From: Phoronis australis
Taxonomy: Eukaryota; Phoronida; Phoronidae
DNA length: 64,000 nt
Direction: 5' to 3'
Assembly: GCA_002633005.1 (NCBI GenBank)
Contig: NMRA01000443.1
Location: forward strand, 304,105-368,104
The position numbers and the translations under genes were made by a program. A model generated the notes under the pieces. The model was not told the origin of the DNA, made no database searches, and saw only the letters and a list, made by a program, of their open reading frames with translations. Shown piece by piece: positions 12,801 to 24,800 of the stretch (positions within the stretch are counted from its first letter, which is position 1; each line of letters opens with the position of its first letter).

Positions 12801-15800
12801 GATCAGCTTGTAACATAACAACTAACTCCCATTTATTTCATATTTCAAATGGTACCTGTTTTCAGAAGTCTTTCTTTTGTTAATCGCCAGGCTCAATCTT
12901 TTCTCCATTGTCACAACGCAAATGGCATTTATCTACCACACTGAATGAATACATTAATGTAAACACACATCGACTCTAAACTGTTGTCAACAAATAAAAA
13001 CCCATTGCAGCATTTTGGCCAATTTTTACTGTATTGTTTCTGGGAAAAAAGACTCCAACACTAACTTTTCACAAGGAATTCAATTTCAGAAGCTAAATGT
13101 GTTAAAAAATACCAATTTCTGTCCTTGACTTTTCAGTTTATTTCAGCTAGTATTTTATTGCCGTGAAGACATCGCAAATGCGTTAATTGATCTGTACAAC
13201 ACTGTAGGAGCTTAGATCAACTTTCGTGATATCAGGTATGGACAGCCACACCGGTTTCCCAGGTTGATGTATTGTCCAGCAACAAGATACCACTCAACTG
13301 GTGGTTTCCCAATGGTATTTTATGCTGTGATAAACTTAAAGGAGAATGCCACCCGATTTTAATTAGTCTTTTTTACAGTCTTTATCGGTCTATATCCACA
13401 TCACCTCTTATACAGTCGACCTCACCTAGCCGAGAGGTGTCATGTTAACCTGTGAAGAAGGTAAGAAATGGCGCAGTGATGTCAGTGGTTCATCTGCAGA
13501 GTGAATGCCGTTATATTGCGGTGCATCGTTCCCGCTTGTCCGAACTATGAAGTTGCGAAGAAAGCGGGTGTATCGTTTTTTCGACTTCCTCGAGAGCCCA
13601 AAGTGCTCAGGAAGTGCCTCGCGATAGTGAAGTATGAAAAGTACGCTGTTAATAGCAAATATGAGGCCGTGAAACACCTCCCTGTCTGTGGCCGGCATTT
13701 CATCGACAGTGATTTCTTTGACAAATTCCGGCTTACCAAGAAACTATCCATACGTTCCGTTGCCTGTGCATGTTTATGGCACATCTCATATTGTGTCTTG
13801 ATCTGTTTCCGGTTTGAACTGATAGCCGAACTCTGTAGCCTAGTACGGTACGTTCAAATACCTATAAATTCATTACAGTGAAATAAAACAACTTATTTGT
13901 CCAAGAACTCTATGTATTTGTAAGGGGTTAACATCGAATTTTGATGATTTATTAATGTAAAACGATGAATTCAAGCGATAAATTGACACCAGTAAGCGTG
14001 TTGTCAGTGAACGGCTGAACAGACTGTGTTCGAACCGATTACGTCATCGGTTAATTTCAACACTGCCGTCTGTCGTTAGGTGTCAGGTAAAAGAGCTGTA
14101 CTTGCTGTTATCGAGAGGAACTACTCATCTAAATTGATACAAAATAGGTTGTTTTTTGGGTGGCATTCTCCTTTAAGGTATCAACAGGTGGTACTGCTGC
14201 AAAAGTTATATAAGCACACTAAACAATGATATGGCCGTTAGAGGAGCACACCTGTTACTATGCCTGGTTATTGCTTACACTTTCAGTCACCATTTCATAC
14301 ACAGATGATTTTGATTGTGAGAAAATACTTCACATTGCTGGGTTTATTTTACAAAAACGTGGACGTGGGTCAATTGATTCATGAAGCCCAAATCTATGGG
14401 CTAGTTCAGAGGGGCCATAGGTGTGCAGGTGACTTGTTCCTGCATTGGCATCTGTTGGATAGTGCTTTAATAAATGTGGTGCAGTAAAGCACTCTTTGAA
14501 TAGGTTTTAGTAATGCTAGATATATTGAGCTATCCAGATAGTTCCAGCAATGAACCGTTTGGACATGTCAATCAAGCCAACAGTTCAGACAAGTCAATCA
14601 AGCTAATAATTACAGCCAATCCTTGTGTGAGAACATGCAAACAAATTGATAGTCTCCCATCTTTTTGTCCCTAAACACTGGCTGCTAATGACAGTGTAAA
14701 GCTGGTTTTATGCAACCTTTGCCTACTTGTAATGTAAAGCGCATATACCGGTATATGTAGTACGAAACGAAGGTGATTTTCTGAACTTATTTCTGGATAA
14801 ATAAGCACGAGGTGAAAAGAATTCACCTTGATGCATTTCATAAGTGTTTTTATTTACCTTAATTTCTTTATTAATTTAGTATCAAATTGTGTAGTGACCC
14901 TAGACCACCAGGGGATTCTGAAAAACTTTCAGTTGTAGTCAAATTGTGTGTTGGTGTTTTTCCCATTATCATTTATGCTATGGCATGGCTTACCAGAGCA
15001 CCTTGTCTTGTTACAGAATGCAACAGAATGTTACATAACTACTGGTGCTCCTTTGAATTGATCAGACATCTGTGATTTAGCTTGACATGTCAATGGACTG
15101 ATGTAATTAATGAATGGACTGGAGGGATTAACATCTTGGATACACCATCCACTACATGTAGTTTGTTTGCTTCCCCATGACCCATGTTGATAGTTGCCGC
15201 AAAATGTGATGAAAAACAACGTAAAGAATGTTGCTGTATGCTTGCAAAGGACTCTGGCTTTTGCCTTATTGACCGTCGCACCAGTAAATATGTTGGGCAT
15301 GGCTTGAGTGTGTTTGTCGGAACCATCCATACTTGAGCTCAAAAACTCAATTTAATCACTCATATGGGCTCTTCAAATGATATGTGAAGCAGCCTTTCTA
15401 TGCCATGTGGCTTCACTGCAGGAACACTGAACAAAGGTTGAATGACCAGAAGGTTGAATGACCGAAAGTTGTCGATTGAATAGGAGTTTGAATATAGACC
15501 ACCATATAAAAATTTGCCAAGATGTAATCAAAGTTAAGTCAAAAAGCCTAATGGTTCCTGTTTATGTCATTGGTGTGCTCAGAGTGATGTTCTAAACATG
15601 TCATAAGAACCAAATCCACATATGTTACCAAGGAAGGCAGTCTTGATTGAAATCTGCCAACGGCATGAGGTGCACTTCAAAATGACCCCTGCATTGGTGT
15701 TGCATTCAAAAAGAAGAAACCGTTGTCGTAAACTCAATGCTTCCAATTATTGAAGACCAAAGACCAGTGAGGCAGATCAACATTGGCTTATTGGCTCAAG

Positions 15801-18800
15801 TAAAGAACTTGAGGCAATTGTTTAACTGGTGGTCCCCAAGGCAACAGCAAAATAAGCATTATTGCTTGCTAGGAGGAAATACTTGTCTGAGATTTCTAAA
15901 GCAATCACTTTAACGAGAGGAAATTAAAGCATACTGGCAGAAGACCAAGATCTGTATCTAGATGTCATTAGTGTTTCTTGAGTCCAAGCAAGGTCCTTAG
16001 ACTTCATTGGTGTTTGCCTAGTCTAGGCAAGGTCCCTAGACTTCATTGGTGTTTGCCTAGTCTAGGCAAGGTCCCTAGACTTCATTGGTGTTTGCCGAGT
16101 CTAGGCAAGGTCCAGGCTGTACCTCTTTCACAACATGAAACATGCATGACTGTGTTTGGCTAAACTATTGAATTTTATTTTCCTAAATTTCTTGGTTTTT
16201 ATTCTATAATTGTTGCCAACAAGCAATGCAACAAGTGATCACCTATTGGGACAACACAATACTGTGAAGTGATTACACAGGCTGTGTTTGTTCTTGCAAG
16301 CAAAATGCAAATGGGGTTGCACCAGTCACTCATTGACTTAAAAGTTGTATTTCATTCTATGATATTTTTTGCTCAACATACCAAAAAATATCCGCAATGA
16401 TACAGTTAGCATATGGGATATTCCACTGTATTCTCTGTGTGTGTGTGTAATTGGGGATCGCTGGATTTGCACGACTCCAGGCACACGAAAGTGGAAATAG
16501 TGCAGTTGTATAGCAGCTGTGTTGGAACATCCTAAATTGAACCACCCTTACTTGCTGTGCATTGCCTGCCTGAGAATACCAACTATGTGATACAAATTGA
16601 AAAAATGAAGTGGCTCAATTCTAGTACTGTTTCTATAGACTTGTCTATTGATTTTCCATGTGCCTGACCTTTTTGTCCAGACAAGTATGACTGTATACTA
16701 TCAGTCTACCCTTTCAGTATAACAGCTGCTCCTCCACTCCCTGACTTGCACTGGAACAGATTAAAGTAAAGTGAACTTGCCTGTGATCTGACTGATGTAT
16801 TAATAGCGTGTGTTCCAAAACAACAATGACTTGATTCTTTTTTAACAGACGCGTATGCATTTGAATGGACATGATCATTGCTGACAAGTTGTTGAATCTA
16901 TAGTTTTTAACTTACATTCAACCATAGTGTTGGTGAAATTCTATCATTGTATAGTCAGAGTTTTTAAAAGTATTGTTTCGCAGGCTTATGACATTAGTGT
17001 TAGGCCTTGAGATTTACACAAGGAAGGACCCTTTTAGCGGTCATATTTGATATTTGTGCCTCTATAGACAATCTTCCTCCCTCAAGCACTGCAAGGACAT
17101 TCTCAAAATGCACACTTTTCTTTTGAACACACTTTACAAGGCTTTTTCATCTTTAGTTTATATCAAACTCACTTGATCATGTTTTTGATCATAACTGTTA
17201 TTCATACTTACTGCTATAAATGTACCTTGGTTTCTTTTTATTGAATTTTTTGAAAAGCCGCAATAACTTTATTCAATTAAAGGCAAATTGGTTTAAAACC
17301 AAATATAAAATGTTAAAGTGTTTCTATTTATATTGATTATACTTTTGTAGATATTTGCTTAATCAACAAGTCTACAGCCAAACATTGAAAAAAGTGTAGA
17401 GTTTACTAGTCAAAAAGTATATTTTTAGAACAAAGCAGAAAGTCTGAAAAATTCACTTAAATTGTAATTTTGTTTGCATTTGATGAAACTTTTGAGCTTT
17501 TCATGAAAATCTTCATTCAAGTTATTCAAAAAGCAATTTCCGACTCTTGTTTTGTAGAACAGTGTGTAAAGCAATAATATCTATCAGTTTTGTGCTAATC
17601 CAATCTGCCATTTCTGAGACAGGATGTTCTGAGATGAGCCAACTTTAGACATTGTTATGATCTTACATAACCTTAACCTGAGTTAAATAACAATTACTTT
17701 GTTTTGAGGGAATAACTAAACAGCTAGTGTTGGTCTGCAGTGTTACAAACAATCATCAGATTGTTTATAGGGGTTGGCAACAAGCTGGCTTATCAGAATC
17801 TCTAATGTGCTGTATACACCAAGATGCGGTTGTAAAAAATGTAGATGTGTTGAATTTGACATTTGTAAATGAATCGCAATAATCAATGTTTTGTCTTTGG
17901 TCTAGAGTGTCAGTGTCAAACTTTGAGCAAGTTACAAAAACATGGTGGCAAGAGCACTCGACTGGCATGATGTCAAATTATACTCTACGACTAAATCACA
18001 TCAGACAACTGGGCAAGATCATGTCATTGGTAGTTTCATACATTTATTCTGCATATGAATTGTCTTGGTTATTTTTGTCATGCACAGCCTCAGAGTCATT
18101 GTGCAGATAAGTACCCTAGTTTATTGACTTGTTCACTGTCCAAAGTCAGGACATTGACCCAGAATAGGCCAAGTTGACTTTAACTTTGATAATAATTTAT
18201 CAATTTCACCTTAACAAGGATAACTATATCTGGGTGATTGTCTCCTGGCCAAAACTTACTTGGCCTAGCAAATGTTAAATCTCAGATCATGTGTTATGTA
18301 CTCAGAATCCTCTCAGATGTAGTTTTGCTCTGAGCAAAAACTGAAATTTACTGACAGTCAATAATAGTTTCATTCTAACGTATTCTTAGCTCTTGTAGTT
18401 TATGGTAACTAATTAATGCTTACTATTATTTGCACATGCTAACACTTTTCTGGGACTTAAGTATGCATTTTTAATTCACTGTCTTATGAATTGTTTCCCA
18501 ATACACTGTCAATTTCTACAACACATTGTTTGAGGCAAATTTCTGGGAGTGACAAGCTGTATGCTTTACTCTGAAGTCTTTAAATTCATCAGCTGCTATT
18601 GTTCCATGTGACTATCATGTGACTATCTTGGTGTGGCACTTTCAGGGACTTCACCATCAGCTACGTTGCCAATGACAACAGTGGGGAGGAGGTGTACCTG
18701 TCGCTTCTGTCCGACTGGGATCTCGACGCAGCCTTCTTGGGCTCGTCAGAACCCTACCTGAGACTGAAGGTAGATCTGAAGCCTTTTGAACCTGGTAAGA

Positions 18801-21800
18801 ACACGGGACTGTTATTAAACTGATCATATCACCATTCACGTTGTGTTTTGACATTTGACCAGTCCCACATTCCTGTCATCCTTGAACCTGCATGTCTCGT
18901 TTGTGGATGCATCGTCATGGAAGTGTTGAATTGTGGATACTGTAAAATTTCTCTAATTTTGGACACAATGCGACATAGTCAGGTAGCACAAAACAACAAC
19001 TTTACATGTGCGCACCCAGCCTTCAATATGGGGGGGCTCGAATTCCTAACGTTGTGGGCCCATTGGTAACAAAATAGGCGGTGGACTAAAACTGGTGCAC
19101 CACAACTGTGCTTGTTGGGAATTTTGTCTCATTTTCTCGGACTTTTGTTTCTCACAGGCGGACCTTTTTGCCCACTTCGCCAAATGGTGGGCTCATTCGA
19201 GCCTCCCAGACCCCCCTGGGTGTGCGCATGCTTTACCCGTCTCAATTTGTATACCATAGCCATCACCATAGCAACCACCAAACAATGTTTTGAGAAAATG
19301 GGCATTCAATGCCCATTTTCTCAAAACATTGTTTGGTGGAATCTTTGAAAAATAAAAAAGGACAATTTTAGCAATTATTTTTGTCTGATATTACTGGAAA
19401 TACATAAATGAAAAAGACTGAAAATATAAACAGTCGAGATTATAACAAAAGACATTGAAAATATGGGATGAATACATAAATTATTTATGAAATAAATTAA
19501 AAATTAATAAATAGTAGTATACCTAAGTGAAAAGTCCAGCCGAATGAGCTCTTGAAATTGCCTGTGCAGCAATTTTTTGGCTTCTCCATAACTGAAGCAA
19601 TAGGCTCATCTGAATCAGCAGGGTTTTATTCACCCTGATTTTCTGTCATGTCTGTTGTGAACCGTCAATATACACTGGGTCAGGGCCCATGTGGGAATTG
19701 ATGGCAATGAGAATGCAGATAGACTCGCAAAGATAGGAGCAAGTGTTCTGCATTTTGTGCGTGAACCTGCTATCCTCAGGCTGGTATCTTGCGGATGCTG
19801 CAGGATGAGTATTCGCAACTTTGTACATAACCAGTCAGCAGCCCAGTGGGCATCACTTAACTCCTGCAGAAAGACCAAGGAAAATTTTCCCAACGTGATC
19901 AAACCAAAAGGTTCAAAAATCCTTCTGTGTATAGATAGATTGGGCATAAAACACATCATTCAAATTTTGATGGGCCACTGTAACCTAGACTGACACAGAC
20001 ACATTACTGGGCATATGGGGAGCCCAGTGTCCCGAGTGTTGTACTGACATAGAAACCCCTAAACACCTGGTAGAGTCTTGCCCAGCGTCTTATAGGCTAA
20101 GGAGCAACCTAATGGATGGCACTATTACATGCCTACAACATATAGTGCATGGCAACAAATGGAAACAACTGTCCGTTTTCTTAAAGGAGACTGGCAGACT
20201 TTAAAACTTCCTTCATGAGGAACCATAATGGGGCTCTCACGCTTTAGTTCAGGTGTTTTGTGCAATGGGCCCAACCATGAGGCCTGCGCATGTCTGATGC
20301 ACCGCAAATGATATCAGGCCACCTGCACTTTTTTGTGAATGGTGCCATGTGGTTCAATTAAGTAGCATTCTTCTTGAAGGACATCTTCCATTCATGTGCT
20401 GAATTCTGAACAAAATTTTCGCCCAGCGTGAACTAGAGATTTTGTTTCCTTACGTCAAAGTGCCACCGTAGTTGTTTGCAGCACATTCAGTTTCATAGTA
20501 AAGTTATCTGCTTAAATCATGTTTTGTATCACCTCCAACTAGCTGAGAACCAACATTTAGATGTTTCATTAACTGGGTCAAAGGTTAGTCAGAGTGTTGT
20601 TTTTTTGAAACACCCTGTACAAACAGTGTTTACTACTTAACTCACCAACTGATTAGATGCCAGGGTTGTTCTCAATGCGAAAATGGAGTTCACAGTCATT
20701 TCAAGGTTTGTTTTTGTCATGTTTTTATTTTCAGTTTATTTGTCCTTTTTTTCATTCACAATGACTGGTGACTAAAACAATGTTTAATTTTTCTATTTCC
20801 AATCCTCTGTTGTGCTTCTTGCAGGTCTCATAGACTGGGACATAGTGACCCCGGCAGACATCACCCAGCCCAGGGTAACCCAGGCTTTGGACAAGAGTGC
20901 CAACATCTTCAACACCATCACTGGTACTATCACACAGCAGGTGGGACGCACCGTCTCACAAGTACAGGTGGCCTTAGGTAGGCTCGACGTGTTGAAGCAC
21001 TATCAACTGGTCTCATGTTCTGCTGTTTGGCTTAAGTTGTGTATTTTGAAATATTTTTATGCAGCAAAAATAAGTGGACACAGCATGTTATGTCACTGTA
21101 GGTGCACTGACAGTGATCTAGAAACAGACCTCTGGTGGGTCTGCGAACCAATGGTCCCATTTTGAAAACTTGTTCACGTGGTTTCGTGGATATATTTAAA
21201 AATCAAATGTGGCATTTCTGAAAACTTTACTTTATATCTAAAAACAATCTCCGTGATGGTAGCTGATGAGTTGCAGCACTTTTTAATTGTGGTGTGAAAA
21301 TTCTGATCACTTATTCGGGCAACGAATCCGCGCTTTTTTGTAAACAACAATTTCTTCCAATACATTACGGCGTTTTCCCGTTGCTCCCAACTTGTTCGAT
21401 TCTATAGCCCAACAACAAGTTGGGAAGATCACCCCTGTAGCCAATATCTTACATGACTGTCACGTCATTCTGGCATTTATGGTTGGAGGGGCAGCTCTCT
21501 TTTGTTCGATAATTGCTCTAATCTCCAATAAGATCATATCTACCCTGAGTGGGCTGTGTTGTTAAAAATAAAAGTTAAGTTATAGCATATTTGAACATAA
21601 ACCAATAGCATTTCTGAAATCTTTGTCAAATGGTGATCATGTTTAGTTTTTGAATCGCCAAAATCACCCAACTGCAACCGAGGTTACCACAATCTATTCT
21701 TTCCGAATACACCAATTCACTCTGACTTTGGTCACATGTGGTCTGTAATAACCCTGGTAGATTATTGGCCTACTTGTTGTCATAACAGACAAAAGAGTGT

Positions 21801-24800
21801 GCTTGGCAGTGAACAAAGAAGCTAGATGTTATCACACCCTCAGAACCCCAAACCACTGGTAAAGTCACTGAATGGGAAAACGCTGTAATGAGCTTTTTGG
21901 AAACTTGATTTTGCTGTCCTGATGATGCAAATTGATATCTATTGTAATCTTCGAAATGAGGTGATAGTGAAGATTAGTAGATAGGTATATTTTCATTTTG
22001 TACCAACTCCTACATGTTGTATTTAGGGCTGTTCCAGCAAAATCTGTGTGGGAGGAGGGGGAAGGCAACTGAAATAAAAATTTATGGGTGATTGCGTTTG
22101 ATTTAAATTCAAAATGGCTGGTGGTTGTACTTCAAAAAAATAAAAATTTACAGGTCGTTGTTGTTTCATTGGGCCATAAATGTTTGATGGTGGGTAATTT
22201 TAGTAAATTTTATAAACAATCCACACAGAATCAAAAACTGAAACAAAAATGCAACTTGCAAAAAGCTCCGACTTTTTCACTCCCTCCGATCTCCTCATCG
22301 GCATGCCCATAACACCATTTAACCACAGGTGCTCGAATTTCTCGATGGCTAATAACCATATATAAGAAACGTGTTTTCTTAGTAATGAATGACGTTAGTG
22401 GTGATGGCGGAACAGATAAACTCAAGCGCCTGTGCAGTCAACCACAAGAACAAAAAAAAAATTACGGGTGGTTGCATTTCAAACTTATAAAAAATTACGG
22501 ATGGTAGGCTGAAGAAATAAATGACAAATATGGGTGGTGGGTGCGAAAAATNGCATATTTGAACATAAACCAATAGCATTTCTGAAATCTTTGTCAAATG
22601 GTGATCATGTTTAGTTTTTGAATCGCCAAAATCACCCAACTGCAACCGAGGTTACGACAATCTATTCTTTCCGAATACACCAATTCACTCTGACTTTGGT
22701 CACATGTGGTCTGTAATAACCCTGGTAGATAATTGGCCTACTTGTTGTCATAACAGACAAAAGAGTGTGCTTGGCAGTTAACAAAGCTAGATGTTATCAC
22801 AAGCTCAGAACCCCAAACCACTGGTAAAGTCACTGAATGGGAAAACGCTGTAATGAGCTTTTTGGAAACTTGATTTTGCTGTCCTGATGTATATTTTCAT
22901 TTTGTACCAACTCCTACATGTTGCATTAATTAAACAGAAGGGTTTCTATTGGACATGTTTGATTTTTAGAATGATTCAGCAGTCGAGGTTACCATCACTT
23001 CTAGTAGGAATGGCAACCATATGTTGGCCAAAGTCTTGATTTTGAAACTGAGCAAAATAATAATTTTGATAGATTTTTGTTGCTGTAAAAGTTGATATCT
23101 GTACACAGATAATTCGTCATGTGCCAGTGGAGCACTGTAGTCTTTTTGTGATTTTCTATGGAATGAGGTGGAAAAGTATTATGCTTGTTGACTGTCAAAT
23201 GCAGGAACAGTGGCCACAGCCAGGCTAGATGTTAAGCCAGCCTGATTAGATTTTTTCTGATATTCGTATGCCATTGAACAGATTAAAGGGGAAATTTTTT
23301 ATGATTTTATACACCCACATATTTATATGTGGTCGCATATTGCCGTCATCTCTGTCTGGGGGTCCGAGGCTGTATCTCCTAAACCCCTTGCAGGATCTTA
23401 TTGAAATTTGGCGAGTGTGTTCCTATGGGGTTGACAACAGAGGGCAATGAGTTTCGGACTGACCCGAATACCACTGTGCCCCCTTGTGGCAATTTTATTT
23501 TTTTATATTTGCCTCTGTGTCTTCAAAGGTCCTCAACCGATTTTCGTGAAATTTGGCACATAGACATCTATAAGTGAGATGACGCCATTTTGTTGGTTTC
23601 GAGTCTGTTTTTTGGTGTCCGTCCCTCTGTCAACCAAACCACTCTAAGAATGATTGTGAAAGTCGGCATGTATGTTTTTTCTATGAAGGGGATAGTTGAC
23701 GATGGTTTTCCGATATCTTCGAGTACTGTGGTGCCTCCTAGTGGCGTTTTCGTTTTTTTTGCACCCGTACCTGTATCTCCTAAGCCCTCTGCAGGATTTT
23801 TATTAAATTTAGCAAGTGTTTTTGTATGAAGTTAACGAGAAAAGACTACAACTTTTAGACGGAACCAATGAACACTGTGCCCCCTAGTGGCAATTTCATT
23901 TTTTTTTGTTTTCCTCTGTTGCTCTGAAGTTCCTCGACGAATTTTAATGAAATTTAGTAAATGGTTTTCTTTTAAAGAAACAACGACATTTTCTGGTTTT
24001 CAGACAGATTCGATGTATTTTGCACCATCTAGTGGCCATTTCGATGATACGAACAATACCCCTTAAAAGCACACCTTTTGCGATGCATTCGTGGGTGCAT
24101 TTCAACGCTCCACATTGCTCTTGTTTAAATTAGTAAAAATGCCAATCATTGCTTATATTTTAGATTAATTTGTAAACGTCAATTGCTGTTCTCCTGGCAT
24201 GTGAAACAATAGAGAGACACGCTAACCCCCTATGTCTTGGATCTGCATTCACCTCCATAGAGTAAACTTTTAAGTTCAGTAAGGAATAGGACCTTAAAAG
24301 GTCTTATTCCTTACTGAACACAGTCTGTGCAGTTCATTGAGTTTATTCTATGAAAGGGAATACAAAACCAAGTTACAACTGCAACCAATTTGTCAGGCTG
24401 TTGACATCACGTTCTATTGATCCATGGAGGGAACATAGTCACCATGGGAACAGCAGCTAACCAGGGATCTTCATTTTTGTTGAGGATAACATCAAAAACT
24501 GTTGATTTACCCTTTAAGAGTAGTTTTTCAGCTTAAAATGGCCATCTTCTGCACTGTGTGGTCATTTAGGAACCTCAGTATGAAAAAAGATGATGTACAC
24601 TGTATGTTCCTGAAAAATCACCCATGGGCACTTTCTAGTGTTGGGTGCTTTTTGAGAAATCCCTGGTAGTATTAATAGGGCAAGAGCTTTGATATGACGA
24701 ACTGCACCTTTAGCTACTTGGTTGGATGATGTCAATTTTTACGTATGAAAAGCACTTTTTTAAAACATTTATTTTCTTATCACATTTCAGGTATCAAAGA

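Larger units (their letters stand above)
8909..18645 (+). other. TBC1D25 intron 2 (9.7 kb)
   Basis: The intron is largely AT-rich and featureless. It hosts a palindrome-containing MITE copy (10366-10864), a Kolobok-like THAP element (13340-14172) and a 39-bp minisatellite (15989-16105). Nothing else is supportable between 8909-10350, 10870-13330, 14180-15980 and 16110-18645. Confidence 0.75.

Noticed and set aside
13426-13698. Minus-strand frames in Kolobok-like copy A with counterparts in B and C
   Set aside because: They mirror the THAP frame on the opposite strand. The zinc-ligand pattern is only on the THAP strand.
24745-24790. ATG at 24745 as a start for the TBC protein
   Set aside because: It lies in the intron before a good TTTCAG acceptor. 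Upstream exons encoding the PB1 domain join in phase.
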